Shown: positions 7,209-15,935 of the stretch, piece by piece
Layout of the letters: every line of letters starts with the position of its first letter
How positions within the stretch are numbered: position 1 is the stretch's first letter
Source: Desulfovibrio sp. OttesenSCG-928-A18
Lineage (GTDB): Bacteria > Desulfobacterota > Desulfovibrionia > Desulfovibrionales > Desulfovibrionaceae
DNA: 32,407 nucleotides
Direction: 5' to 3'
Assembly (NCBI GenBank): GCA_030267245.1
Contig: JAJDJN010000006.1
Span: 1 to 32,407 of the forward strand
Notes under the pieces: model-generated
What the model saw: only the letters and a program-made list of their open reading frames with translations
The model's database searches: none
What the model was told of the DNA's origin: nothing
Position numbers and translations under genes: made by a program

Positions 7209-7868
7209 TCAGGTCGGCATATTCCCATCCGAATCGAGTGCGGGACATACCGCTGACGTGTCTACGCGTGGGTCCGAATACACACGCATCACTTCACCTT
7301 TGCACGAAATAAAAGATTTGACAACTTCATCTTGGAAATGCGTCCCACTATCATTCTGCAAGCTGTCGACAGCATGCTCATGGGTGTAGGGCCGCTTGTA
7401 TATCCGCCAGCTTACCATCGCGTCATAGGCGTCTGCTACGGCCGCGATGCGCGCTTCCATGGGGATGTACTCTCCTTTCTTTCCGTCCGGATAGCCCGTG
7501 CCGTCCCACCGTTCATGGTGATGTCGGACAAGGTTTCGCGCTACGCTATTGGCTTTCTCGTTATCAAATATGGGGCAACGCTCCAGGATATTCTCCCCGA
7601 TGGCGCTGTGCGTTTTGATGACTCTGAATTCATCATCCGTCAGAGGCCCGTATTTACATAGGATATGGTCAGGAATAGCGATTTTGCCGATATCGTGTAG
7701 GCTGCCGGCTGTTTCTATATACTCCGCTATATCCGGCGCAAGTTGCTTTGCCAGAATGCTGCAGATCTGGCCGATACGGACATTGTGCGCCAGGGTAGCT
7801 GCATCCTTGAAGTGGACGGTTCGCAGAAGAGCCTGAATAAGCCCGGAAGAAGCGTTCGGTATCCGCAT
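7209..7868 (-). CDS. HD-GYP domain phosphohydrolase
   Basis: SLHDIGKIAIPDHIL, RHHHERWDGTGYPDGKKGEYIPMEARIAAVADAYDAM, NDSGTHFQDEVVKSF; signature residues appear intact. Start taken at MRIPNASS; ORF open to 8027. Confidence 0.88.
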   Translation of the reverse strand: MRIPNASSGLIQALLRTVHFKDAATLAHNVRIGQICSILAKQLAPDIAEYIETAGSLHDIGKIAIPDHILCKYGPLTDDEFRVIKTHSAIGENILERCPIFDNEKANSVARNLVRHHHERWDGTGYPDGKKGEYIPMEARIAAVADAYDAMVSWRIYKRPYTHEHAVDSLQNDSGTHFQDEVVKSFISCKGEVMRVYSDPRVDTSAVCPALDSDGNMPT

Positions 7869-8002
7869 AATCTCGTCTGTTATTGTTGTGCGAGTTAGTC
7901 GAGGAAGCCTGCCTCGGTGCCCCTGCGATGCGTTGGAGCTTGTATATATAAAAACATATCGGCATGCAAGGTGAAAAATATACCCTGTCAAGTCCCTCGT
8001 AG

Positions 8003-8032
8003 CGCATCCTATCGCATCTGACCGCATCCTGG
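8003..8032 (+). repeat. Three 10-bp direct repeats upstream of the lysis/late genes
   Basis: CGCATCCTAT / CGCATCTGAC / CGCATCCTGG, contiguous. Confidence 0.65.
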
Positions 8033-8043
8033 CGTTTTGGGCC

Positions 8044-8049
8044 TAAAAT
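8044..8049 (+). promoter_or_regulatory. Candidate late-promoter -10 (TAAAAT)
   Basis: TAAAAT 12 nt after the 10-bp repeats; no good -35 at the 17-nt position. Confidence 0.35.
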
Positions 8050-8088
8050 CCCCATGTTATGCTTCTCGCAAACTCCGCGAGGTGCAGC

Positions 8089-8655
8089 ATGCCCATTGAA
8101 GACGCATATATCCGCTCCGTTCTGGAGCGCTTTGAGAACGGCGGCCGGCCCGGCCTGACCAAGGGCTATATCCCCAGAAAAAACGGCAAGATCCTCGGGC
8201 ACTCCGGCGTGACCATCGGCACCGGCGTGGACCTCGGACAGCAAAGCCGTGACGGCCTGCTCGCCATGGGTGTGCCGGATTCCATTGTCAGCAAATTCAC
8301 CCCCTACCTCGGCAAGCAAAAGGAAGCGGCGGCGGCGGCCCTGGCCGCGCATCCGCTTGTGCTCTCGCCCGCTGATGTAGCCATTCTCGATGCCGCCGTG
8401 GCCGCCGGATACATCAGCGCCACGAAACGGCGCTTCAACTCCCGTACATCCCGGCGCTTTGCCGACAGGCCAAAAGAGATACAGGCCGTGGCGGTCAGCC
8501 TGGAGTACCATCTCGGGCCGGCCAGGGCGGCCTTGTATGTCGATCCGCTGGCGGACGGGGATTATGCCGAGGCCGCGCGCCGCTTGCGCCGGGCGCGGGA
8601 TTACGCATCTCGCAGGCTCGGCGAGGCCGAGCTTGTGGAAAGGGCCATGCAATGA
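8089..8655 (+). CDS. Phage lysozyme/pesticin-like endolysin
   Basis: ERFENGGRPGLTKGYIPRKNGKILGHSGVTIGTGVDLGQQ; immediately followed by spanin-like genes; start MPIEDAY. Confidence 0.7.
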   Translation: MPIEDAYIRSVLERFENGGRPGLTKGYIPRKNGKILGHSGVTIGTGVDLGQQSRDGLLAMGVPDSIVSKFTPYLGKQKEAAAAALAAHPLVLSPADVAILDAAVAAGYISATKRRFNSRTSRRFADRPKEIQAVAVSLEYHLGPARAALYVDPLADGDYAEAARRLRRARDYASRRLGEAELVERAMQ

Positions 8656-9089
8656 ACAGGAGCACCGCTGTCATCGGGGGCGTACTGCTGTGCCTGTGCC
8701 TGTGGCTGTACGTCGGCAAAGTCTCCGCCATTGCGGACCGGGACCGGGTGATAGCGGATCTTGCGGCTCTGCGGGCGGAGCTGGCCGATGCCAGGGCCCA
8801 GGCCGTCACGGCTGATCTGGAACGGACGCGGGCGGTGCTTGGCGCCAGGGAGGCGGCTTATGCCGGGATACATGAAGAAGATACGCGGACGGCTGTCGCC
8901 ATCGCTGTGGCCACTGCCGAGTCGGACGGCCTGGACATTGACGCTGTGCTGCCTGCTGGCCTTACCGGGCCTCTTGTCGTGCAGTTCCGCGCCCAGGAAG
9001 GAATATGTGACGGTGGTGCAAACATTGACGCCGCTGGAGCAGTTGTATGCGGACAGGCGGGCGCCGCAGCCGCCGGCGCGAGCCGCTGA
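8652..9089 (+). CDS. Rz-like inner-membrane spanin subunit
   Basis: N-terminal TM segment (VIGGVLLCLCLWLYVGKV), coiled-coil-like region, and an out-of-frame overlapping lipoprotein. Confidence 0.65.
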   Translation: MNRSTAVIGGVLLCLCLWLYVGKVSAIADRDRVIADLAALRAELADARAQAVTADLERTRAVLGAREAAYAGIHEEDTRTAVAIAVATAESDGLDIDAVLPAGLTGPLVVQFRAQEGICDGGANIDAAGAVVCGQAGAAAAGASR

Positions 9090-9228
9090 AGGCATGACGG
9101 CCAGACAGCTGGCTGACTGGCTGCGGCGCTACATAGCCTGGGGTGCGGAGATGTGCGCGGACCGGGCGGCCTTGAGGGTGTGGGTGAAGGATATGGAGGG
9201 ACAGGCCATGGGGAAAACAGAGCAATGA
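8872..9228 (+). CDS. Rz1-like outer-membrane lipoprotein spanin subunit
   Basis: MKKIRGR..., lipobox-like LLALPGLLSC, Pro-rich region (RRAPQPPARAA); overlaps the Rz-like gene in another frame. Confidence 0.75.
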   Translation: MKKIRGRLSPSLWPLPSRTAWTLTLCCLLALPGLLSCSSAPRKEYVTVVQTLTPLEQLYADRRAPQPPARAAEGMTARQLADWLRRYIAWGAEMCADRAALRVWVKDMEGQAMGKTEQ

Positions 9229-9593
9229 CGCCAGTAGAGGATGATCCGGGCATGTGGTCTCTGGCCATCAAAGCGCTGCGCGGGCTCTGGGACGGCGTAT
9301 CTTTTGCGGCCCCGTATTTTGCCCCTGCTTTTCTCGGCGCATTGGCAGGTGCCAGAAAAAAGGATCGGCGCAAAATGGGCTTCTGCGGCTGGGCGATTGC
9401 TATTTTTTGGTCCACGGTGGCCGGGGCCGGCCTTGCTCCGCTGGCAACACATTTTATTGGCGCACCGGAGGGCCTTGGTCAGTCGGTGGCTTTTTTGATT
9501 GCGCTTGTCGGCTACGACAAGACCAACGCAATCCGGTCGCTGTACCGGGTACGCAAAGAGGTCAAGGATGGTGGGGAGAATGGCCAAGCGTAA
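9225..9593 (+). CDS. Putative holin
   Basis: Hydrophobic segments (FAAPYFAPAFLGALAGA, GWAIAIFWSTVAGAGLAPLA, SVAFLIALVGY); ATGA overlap with the Rz1-like stop. Confidence 0.55.
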   Translation: MTPVEDDPGMWSLAIKALRGLWDGVSFAAPYFAPAFLGALAGARKKDRRKMGFCGWAIAIFWSTVAGAGLAPLATHFIGAPEGLGQSVAFLIALVGYDKTNAIRSLYRVRKEVKDGGENGQA

Positions 9594-10095
9594 GCTTACG
9601 CCAAAGCAGCGGCTCTTTGTGGCCGAATACCTCAAGGACCTGAACGCCACGCAGGCCGCTGTACGCGCTGGCTACAGCCAGAAAACGGCGTACCGTATTG
9701 GCGCTCAACTACTTCAGAAAACTTCAGTTTCCGAAGCCGTGCAAAAGGCTATGACCGCGCGCGGCAAGCGCACGGAGATCACTGCGGACCGGGTGCTTGA
9801 GCAGTACGGGCGTATGGCCTTCTTTGATCTGCGTACACTCTTCGGCCCGGACGGACAGCTTAAGCCGATCACCGAGTGGCCTGACGAGGCTGCGGCCGCC
9901 GTTGCGGGTTTTGAGATCGTCGAGCTTACCGGGGATATCCCCGGCGTCATCAAGAAGGCAAAGCTCGTGGATAAACGGGCAGCTCTGGCGGATATCGCCA
10001 AACATTTGGGCATGTTCACGGAGCGGGTTGAAGTATCGGGCGCGGAAAGCCTGATTGAAGCCATCATGCAGGGACGCAAAAGGGCGGGACAGTGA
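9580..10095 (+). CDS. terS: Terminase small subunit
   Basis: LTPKQRLFVAEYLKDLNATQAAVRAGYSQKTAYRIGAQLL is the typical Terminase_2 N-terminus; GGTGGGGAGA RBS. Confidence 0.92.
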   Translation: MAKRKLTPKQRLFVAEYLKDLNATQAAVRAGYSQKTAYRIGAQLLQKTSVSEAVQKAMTARGKRTEITADRVLEQYGRMAFFDLRTLFGPDGQLKPITEWPDEAAAAVAGFEIVELTGDIPGVIKKAKLVDKRAALADIAKHLGMFTERVEVSGAESLIEAIMQGRKRAGQ

Positions 10096-11519
10096 ACGCC
10101 GAAGTGGAACTTGCCCGCGATATGGGCGCTTTCTTCTCAGACCCCCTAGGCTTCGTGAAGTACGCCTTCCCCTGGGGCGAGGGTGAACTGGCCGCGCATG
10201 ACGGGCCGGACGAGTGGCAGGCGTCCCTTCTGGCCGACCTGGGCAAAGGTGTCGTGTCCGCCAGCGAGGCGGTGCGCTTTGCTACCGTGTCCGGCCACGG
10301 CATCGGCAAGTCCGCGCTGGTGGCCTGGATCATTTTGTGGGCCATGAGTACCCGGCCGCATCTGGCCGGCGTGGTCACGGCCAACACGGGGGCGCAGTTG
10401 TCGGACAAGACTTGGCGCGAGCTGTCCGTCTGGCACAAGCGGGCTATACATCGGCACTGGTTCAAGTGGACCGCCACAAAATTTTATCAGGTCGGGCATC
10501 CGGAAACTTGGTTCGTGTCCGCGATCCCGTGGAGCAAGGAGCGGCCCGAGGCCTTTGCCGGGCTGCATGCCGAGCATGTGCTGATGATCTTTGATGAAGC
10601 ATCGGCCATCGAGGACGTGATCTGGGACACGGCCGAAGGCGCCATGACTACGCCCGGGGCTGTCTGGTGCGTCTTTGGCAACCCGACGCGCAACAGTGGC
10701 AAGTTTCACGGCTGCTTCCATCGCATGCGGCATCGCTGGAACACGCGGCAGGTGGACAGCCGCACGGCGCGTATGGCCAACAGGGCGCAGCTGGATCAGT
10801 GGGTGGCGGACTACGGTGAAGATTCCGACTTTGTACGGGTCAGGGTGCGCGGGGTGTTCCCCAGGGCGGGGAGTTGTCAGTTGATCCCGTCAGACCTTGT
10901 GGAAGAGGCCGCCAAGCGGGTTTTGCGCGTGGATATGTACCAGCATGCGCCCAAGATCCTAGGCGTCGACGTCGCGCGGTTTGGCGACGATCAGAGCACC
11001 TTCATCCGTAGACAGGGCTTGCAGGCCTTCGGGTTGCGCAAGTTTCGCGGCCTGGACCTGATGACTTATGCCGGAATTGTGGCCCAGGAAATTCAGGAAT
11101 TCGGCCCGGACGCTGTTTTCGTGGACCAGACCGGCCTTGGGGCCGGGGTAGTGGACCGCCTGCGGCAACTGCACTGTGGCAATATCATCGGGGTTGACTT
11201 CGGCTCTGCCGCCATCAGCCCGCAGTTATACGCCAACAAACGCGCCGAAATGTGGTCCTTGCTGCTGGAGTGGCTGAAGAGCGGCGGAGCCCTGCCGCCG
11301 GACCAGGAACTGATCTCGGATCTTGTCGCGCCGGAATACGGTTTTACCGGCGACAAGGGGCAAATTGCTCTGGAGAAAAAGAGCGACATGAAAAAGCGCG
11401 GGCTGCCTTCGCCGGACAGCGGTGACGCTCTGGCCCTGACCTTTGCCGCTCCGGTGTATCCATTGGGTGGCAATGATTTGCCGCGTTATGCGGTGCAAGT
11501 TTCCAATCTGTACGCATAG
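10092..11519 (+). CDS. terL: Terminase large subunit
   Basis: 475 aa; ATVSGHGIGKSALVAWIILW (Walker A-like), LMIFDEASAIEDVIWDTAEG (Walker B), ILGVDVARFGDDQSTF (nuclease). Confidence 0.93.
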   Translation: MNAEVELARDMGAFFSDPLGFVKYAFPWGEGELAAHDGPDEWQASLLADLGKGVVSASEAVRFATVSGHGIGKSALVAWIILWAMSTRPHLAGVVTANTGAQLSDKTWRELSVWHKRAIHRHWFKWTATKFYQVGHPETWFVSAIPWSKERPEAFAGLHAEHVLMIFDEASAIEDVIWDTAEGAMTTPGAVWCVFGNPTRNSGKFHGCFHRMRHRWNTRQVDSRTARMANRAQLDQWVADYGEDSDFVRVRVRGVFPRAGSCQLIPSDLVEEAAKRVLRVDMYQHAPKILGVDVARFGDDQSTFIRRQGLQAFGLRKFRGLDLMTYAGIVAQEIQEFGPDAVFVDQTGLGAGVVDRLRQLHCGNIIGVDFGSAAISPQLYANKRAEMWSLLLEWLKSGGALPPDQELISDLVAPEYGFTGDKGQIALEKKSDMKKRGLPSPDSGDALALTFAAPVYPLGGNDLPRYAVQVSNLYA

Positions 11520-11529
11520 GAGAAAGCAT

Positions 11530-11748
11530 ATGTGCAGCGGTGGCGGCTCTACGCCGAAAGTTGAAAAAGCGCCTGTGGCCCCGGCCATTGTCGCGCCCAT
11601 CGAAGCGGACAGCACGGCGGCGGCGGCCGGGGATCTGGAACGCAGACGCAGGCAGGCGGCCTCCGGGCGCAGCGACACCATCCTGACCGGCGGGCTGGGG
11701 CTTTCCGATCCGGCCAGAACCGGCGGCAAGCAGGCCTTGGGGCAATAA
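11530..11748 (+). CDS. Small protein between terL and portal
   Basis: MCSGGGSTPKVEKAPV...SDTILTGGLG; ATG 11530, AGGAGAAAG upstream. Confidence 0.6.
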   Translation: MCSGGGSTPKVEKAPVAPAIVAPIEADSTAAAAGDLERRRRQAASGRSDTILTGGLGLSDPARTGGKQALGQ

Positions 11749-13415
11749 TGGACAGCTCTCTGACGCAAGAGGAAATGCAGCACTTTATCCGTAGGTTGAA
11801 AATACTTGAGGATGAACGCAAGCGCGGCTGGGAAAGCCACTGGAAGGATCTGTCCAGGAACTTTCTGCCGCGCCGCGCGCGTTTTCTTGACGCCGGAGAC
11901 GAGACCAACGCGGGTGAAGTGCGCAATCTCCTGCAAGACGGCATCGGGATCATGGCTCTGCGCATCCTGGCCAACGGCATGCAATCCGGCCTGACCAGCC
12001 CTGCCCGGCCATGGTTTTCTCTGACGCTGACCGACAGGGAGCTGGCGGAGACGGGAGAAGCAAAGCTCTGGCTGCATGATACCTATGAAAAAATGGTGGC
12101 CGTGTTCGCCAAGTCCAACTTTTACGACCAGATTCACATCCTCTATTCGGAACTGGCCTGTTTCGGCACCGGCGCTGTGATCATCGAAGAGGACCAGCGC
12201 AACGTCCTGCGTTGCCGGACCCTGACCGTGGGCGAGTATGCCCTTGACACCGGGGAGTCCGGGCGGGTGGATACGCTGTATCGGCGCATCCGCATGACGC
12301 CGCGCCAAATGGTTCAGGCCTGGCCTGACTCAGTGCCGGACAATATTCGTGACATGGCGGAAAAGGATACAGCGCGTTGGATGACCGTGCTTCATGCCGT
12401 GGAGCCGAACAAGAATCTTGCGCCGGGGCGGGCGCGGGGCAAGGAGCGGCCTTGGCGCTCGGTCTATATCGTGCTGGAAGGCAGTCACAGAGAAGTGCTT
12501 GAGGACTCCGGCTACTACGAGTTTCCGGCCTTGTGCCCGCGCTGGATCACCACGGCCAGCGACGTGTACGGCGCTTCCCCGGCCATGGATGCCCTTGGCG
12601 ATTGCCTTCAACTGCAGAAGATCACGGAAGATTCGCGCATGGCCCTGGAAAAGGAAGTTAACCCGCCCCTGCTGGTCTCGTCCGTCTTCGCGAACAGGCT
12701 ACCGAACGTTTCTCCCGGTGCGATCAATTTTCAAAACGGACTGATGCAAGGTCAAGAAGGCATTTCCCCACTGTATCAGGTCCGGGCGAACCTGCAGGGG
12801 GCCGAGAGGACGCGCGCCGAGCTGAAGGATCAGATCCAGCGTCATTTCCACAATGACCTGTTCCTGATGATCTCCGATGTTAACAAGCAGATGACGGCCA
12901 CGGAGGTTGCGGAGCGCAACGCGGAAAAGCTGCTCATGCTCGGGCCGGTGCTGGACCGGCTGCGTTCCGAATTGTTTCAGCCACTTATCGAGCGCGTGTT
13001 CGGCATCATGGACAGGCAAGGGCTCATTGCCCTTCCTCCGGACGTACTGACGGGGCAGGAGGTCAAGGTGGAATTCATCTCCATCCTGGCCCAGGCCCAG
13101 AAGCAGGCCGGGATTTCGGCCATCAGCCAGACTGTGGGCTTTGCCGGACAGGTGGCCGGTATATATCCGGGCATTATCGACAAGATCAATTTTGATGAAG
13201 CCATGGACGAATGGGCGGAAATGCAGGGCGTACCGCCCAGCCTGATCCGCTCCGACGAGGAGGTGGCGGCCATTCGCGAGCAGCGCGCGCAGCAGATGCA
13301 ACAACAGCAAATGATGGATGCGCTGCAGCAGGGGGCCGAGGTCGCCTCCTCGGGCGCGCGGGCCGTCAAGGACCTTGGCGCGGCTCAGGACGCGGCGCCG
13401 GAAGGAGGAATGTAG
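11748..13415 (+). CDS. Portal / head-to-tail connector protein (podovirus type)
   Basis: 555 aa; WKDLSRNFLPRRARF, LASEM-type connector features, position after terL, QTVGFAGQVAG, polar C-terminal tail. Confidence 0.85.
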   Translation: MDSSLTQEEMQHFIRRLKILEDERKRGWESHWKDLSRNFLPRRARFLDAGDETNAGEVRNLLQDGIGIMALRILANGMQSGLTSPARPWFSLTLTDRELAETGEAKLWLHDTYEKMVAVFAKSNFYDQIHILYSELACFGTGAVIIEEDQRNVLRCRTLTVGEYALDTGESGRVDTLYRRIRMTPRQMVQAWPDSVPDNIRDMAEKDTARWMTVLHAVEPNKNLAPGRARGKERPWRSVYIVLEGSHREVLEDSGYYEFPALCPRWITTASDVYGASPAMDALGDCLQLQKITEDSRMALEKEVNPPLLVSSVFANRLPNVSPGAINFQNGLMQGQEGISPLYQVRANLQGAERTRAELKDQIQRHFHNDLFLMISDVNKQMTATEVAERNAEKLLMLGPVLDRLRSELFQPLIERVFGIMDRQGLIALPPDVLTGQEVKVEFISILAQAQKQAGISAISQTVGFAGQVAGIYPGIIDKINFDEAMDEWAEMQGVPPSLIRSDEEVAAIREQRAQQMQQQQMMDALQQGAEVASSGARAVKDLGAAQDAAPEGGM

Positions 13416-13417
13416 TC

Positions 13418-13729
13418 ATGTCCAGGCCATTGCCCATGGTGGATTTTTTCTTTGTGCCGCCCAGCGACGAACAGGAGATCGAGGATCTGCGCGTCATGCT
13501 CAAGAATCCGGCCGCGCGGAGGATGTTCCGTCGCTTGTTGGGCAGCGGGAACGTGCTGGGCCCGTCACTTGGCAATAGCGAAGCCAACACCACATACAAC
13601 GAGGGCGTCAGGGCCGTGGGGCTCTGGCTGGCGACGAAGATAGAGCGGGCGGCTCCGGGCGATCTGTCCAGGCTGATGCTGGAAAGCGCCATGGATCTGC
13701 AAGGCGCGAACAATAAACAGGGGAAATGA
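13418..13729 (+). CDS. Bbp19-like phage protein
   Basis: NPAARRMFRRLLGSGNV...TTYNEGVRAVGLWLATKI; RBS GGAGG; between portal and scaffold. Confidence 0.6.
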   Translation: MSRPLPMVDFFFVPPSDEQEIEDLRVMLKNPAARRMFRRLLGSGNVLGPSLGNSEANTTYNEGVRAVGLWLATKIERAAPGDLSRLMLESAMDLQGANNKQGK

Positions 13730-13730
13730 C

Positions 13731-14447
13731 ATGGCGGACGAAAGCACGGAAAGCACGGTTTCTGGCGACGCAACCCAGAACGCGGGCGGAGAATCAGCGC
13801 AGCAGGAGCAGACTCAAGATCTGAGCGGCGATACCCTTCTGACCCGGGCCGATGCCGGCAAGGAAACGGACACGGAACAGGGAGATAAACAAAGCGCCAA
13901 GGATGTCGGCAAGGAGGCCAAGGAAGGTAAGGACGGACAGGGCAGCGACAAGGACGCTGATGACCAGCTTTCCAAGGTTCCGGACTCACCGGACGGGTAC
14001 GCGCTTTCCTTTGCCGAAGGTACGCGGGTTGATGAAGCCCTGCTCGGGGATTTCAGATCGACGGCCCATGAGCTCGGCCTCAGCCAGGCTCAGGCCCAGA
14101 AGATTGCCGAGCTTTATGCCGGGTATGTGCCCAAGGCAGCGGAACAGGCCCAAAAGGCTCAACAGGAAGCGCTTTTGTCGGCGCGCAAGCAGTGGGAAGC
14201 GGAAATTACAAAGTCCCCCTCTTTTGCGGCCGACAGGGGGCTGGCGCAAGCCGCGCTGCGGCAATACGGCAGTCAGGAACTGTATGCATTGCTGGATCAG
14301 ACGAACCTTGGTTCGCATCCGGAAATGTTCAACTTCATCGTGAAAGTGGGCAAGGCCCTGGCCGAGCCCGGATTCAAGGGCGGCGCGGGACCGAGGAGCG
14401 CGAAAACAGCGGCGGAAGTCCTGTATCCCGATATGGCTTCCCGATAA
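13731..14447 (+). CDS. Scaffold protein
   Basis: Acidic, low-complexity N-terminus, helical C-terminus, directly before the capsid gene. Confidence 0.7.
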   Translation: MADESTESTVSGDATQNAGGESAQQEQTQDLSGDTLLTRADAGKETDTEQGDKQSAKDVGKEAKEGKDGQGSDKDADDQLSKVPDSPDGYALSFAEGTRVDEALLGDFRSTAHELGLSQAQAQKIAELYAGYVPKAAEQAQKAQQEALLSARKQWEAEITKSPSFAADRGLAQAALRQYGSQELYALLDQTNLGSHPEMFNFIVKVGKALAEPGFKGGAGPRSAKTAAEVLYPDMASR

Positions 14448-14474
14448 CCTTAAAAACTCTACAGGAGTATAACC

Positions 14475-15461
14475 ATGCCCTTAATCGGTGATAATGTAGC
14501 GACCTTGAGCGATGTGGGAAAGCGCCTCGACAAGGACGGCAAGATTGACAAAATTGTGGAACTGCTCAGCCAGACCAACCAGATCCTTGAAGACATGACC
14601 TTCATGGAAGGCAACCTGCCCACCGGGCACAAGACCACCATCCGGACCGGGCTGCCCACGGCGGCATGGCGTCTGCTCAACTACGGCGTACCCCAGAGCA
14701 AGAGCCGGACCCAGCAGGTCACGGACACCTGCGGCATGCTCGAGTCCTATGCTGAAGTGGACAAGGCCCTGGCCGACCTCAACGGCAATACAGCCGAGTT
14801 TCGCCTTTCCGAGGATCGCGCCTTTTTGCAGGCCATGAACCAGGAGATGGCGCATACTCTGTTTTATGGAGATACGGGAAAGAATCCGGAGCGCTTTCTT
14901 GGTCTCTCCCCCCGCTATTCCAGCCTGAACGCCAAGGTGGCCACTTCGGACAACATCATCGACGCCGGCGGCACGGCGGCCAACGCCCTGACTTCCATCT
15001 GGCTCATCGCCTGGGGCGCGAACACCATCCACGGCATTTATCCCAAGGGCTCCAAGGCCGGCTTTCAGCACAAGGATCTGGGCGAGGTGACTCTGCAGGA
15101 CGGCAACGGCGGCCAGTATCAGGGCTACCGGACGCACTACAAGTGGGACATAGGCCTGGTCGTCCGCGATTGGCGTTACGCCGTGCGCATCGCCAACATT
15201 GACCTCGCAACCATCACCGACGAAACCCTTGTCAACCTTCTCATCACGGCTTCGGAACGGTTGCCCGACGAGAGCATGGGCCGCCCGGTCTGGTACATGA
15301 ACCGTGAAACCCGGACCCGTGTACGTCTGGCAAAGGTGAACAGGCAGAATAACAACGTCACCTTCGATACCGTTGAAGGCAAGAAGGTGATGCGCTTTGA
15401 CGAAATTCCCGTCAGGCGCTGCGATGCCCTGCTGAAAACCGAAGCCCGCGTCATCGTGTAG
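14475..15461 (+). CDS. Major capsid protein
   Basis: 328 aa after the scaffold; FMEGNLPTGHKTTIRTGLPTAAWRLLNYGVPQSKS; AGGAG RBS. Confidence 0.85.
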   Translation: MPLIGDNVATLSDVGKRLDKDGKIDKIVELLSQTNQILEDMTFMEGNLPTGHKTTIRTGLPTAAWRLLNYGVPQSKSRTQQVTDTCGMLESYAEVDKALADLNGNTAEFRLSEDRAFLQAMNQEMAHTLFYGDTGKNPERFLGLSPRYSSLNAKVATSDNIIDAGGTAANALTSIWLIAWGANTIHGIYPKGSKAGFQHKDLGEVTLQDGNGGQYQGYRTHYKWDIGLVVRDWRYAVRIANIDLATITDETLVNLLITASERLPDESMGRPVWYMNRETRTRVRLAKVNRQNNNVTFDTVEGKKVMRFDEIPVRRCDALLKTEARVIV

Positions 15462-15487
15462 ACGGCGCCACATAAGGAGAGCATCCC

Positions 15488-15910
15488 ATGTACCTTGACA
15501 AAGAGAATATGTTTTCCATGGCTCAGGCCGTGACCGCCACCGCCCTTTCCACTGACCTCATTGACCTGGGGGCCGGCGATATCGGGCCTTCGGAGGATAT
15601 CAGCCTTTTCGTGCATGCCGGGACCGCCTTTACCGGCGCAGGCACGATCACGGTGAACGTGCTGACCTCCGGGGCTCTGAACGCGGCCGGCAACGCCCTG
15701 GATAGCGCTGTGACCCTGGCCAGCTTCCCCGTATCCAACGCCGCCCTGCTCGCAGGGGGCAAGCTTGTGGCCGCGCGGCTGCCGCACGGTTGTCAGCGTT
15801 ATATACGGTTGAACTATACCGTGTCCGGCACTGTGGCTGATGGCACTATCACCGCCGGACTGGTGGCGGACGTACAGGCCAACGACTTCGTTCCCACCGG
15901 GAACCAGTAA
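15488..15910 (+). CDS. Bbp16-like capsid cement/decoration protein
   Basis: MYLDKENMFSMAQAVTATALSTDLIDLG; small beta-rich protein directly after the capsid. Confidence 0.65.
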   Translation: MYLDKENMFSMAQAVTATALSTDLIDLGAGDIGPSEDISLFVHAGTAFTGAGTITVNVLTSGALNAAGNALDSAVTLASFPVSNAALLAGGKLVAARLPHGCQRYIRLNYTVSGTVADGTITAGLVADVQANDFVPTGNQ

Positions 15911-15935
15911 AAGGCATTGGGTCAGGGCGGCAGAC

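Noticed and set aside
11226-12308. 360-aa minus-strand ORF across terL/portal
   Set aside because: Antisense to two well-supported genes and spans their boundary.
14481-15473. 330-aa minus-strand ORF opposite the capsid gene
   Set aside because: Almost exact mirror of the capsid gene; no RBS or family features.
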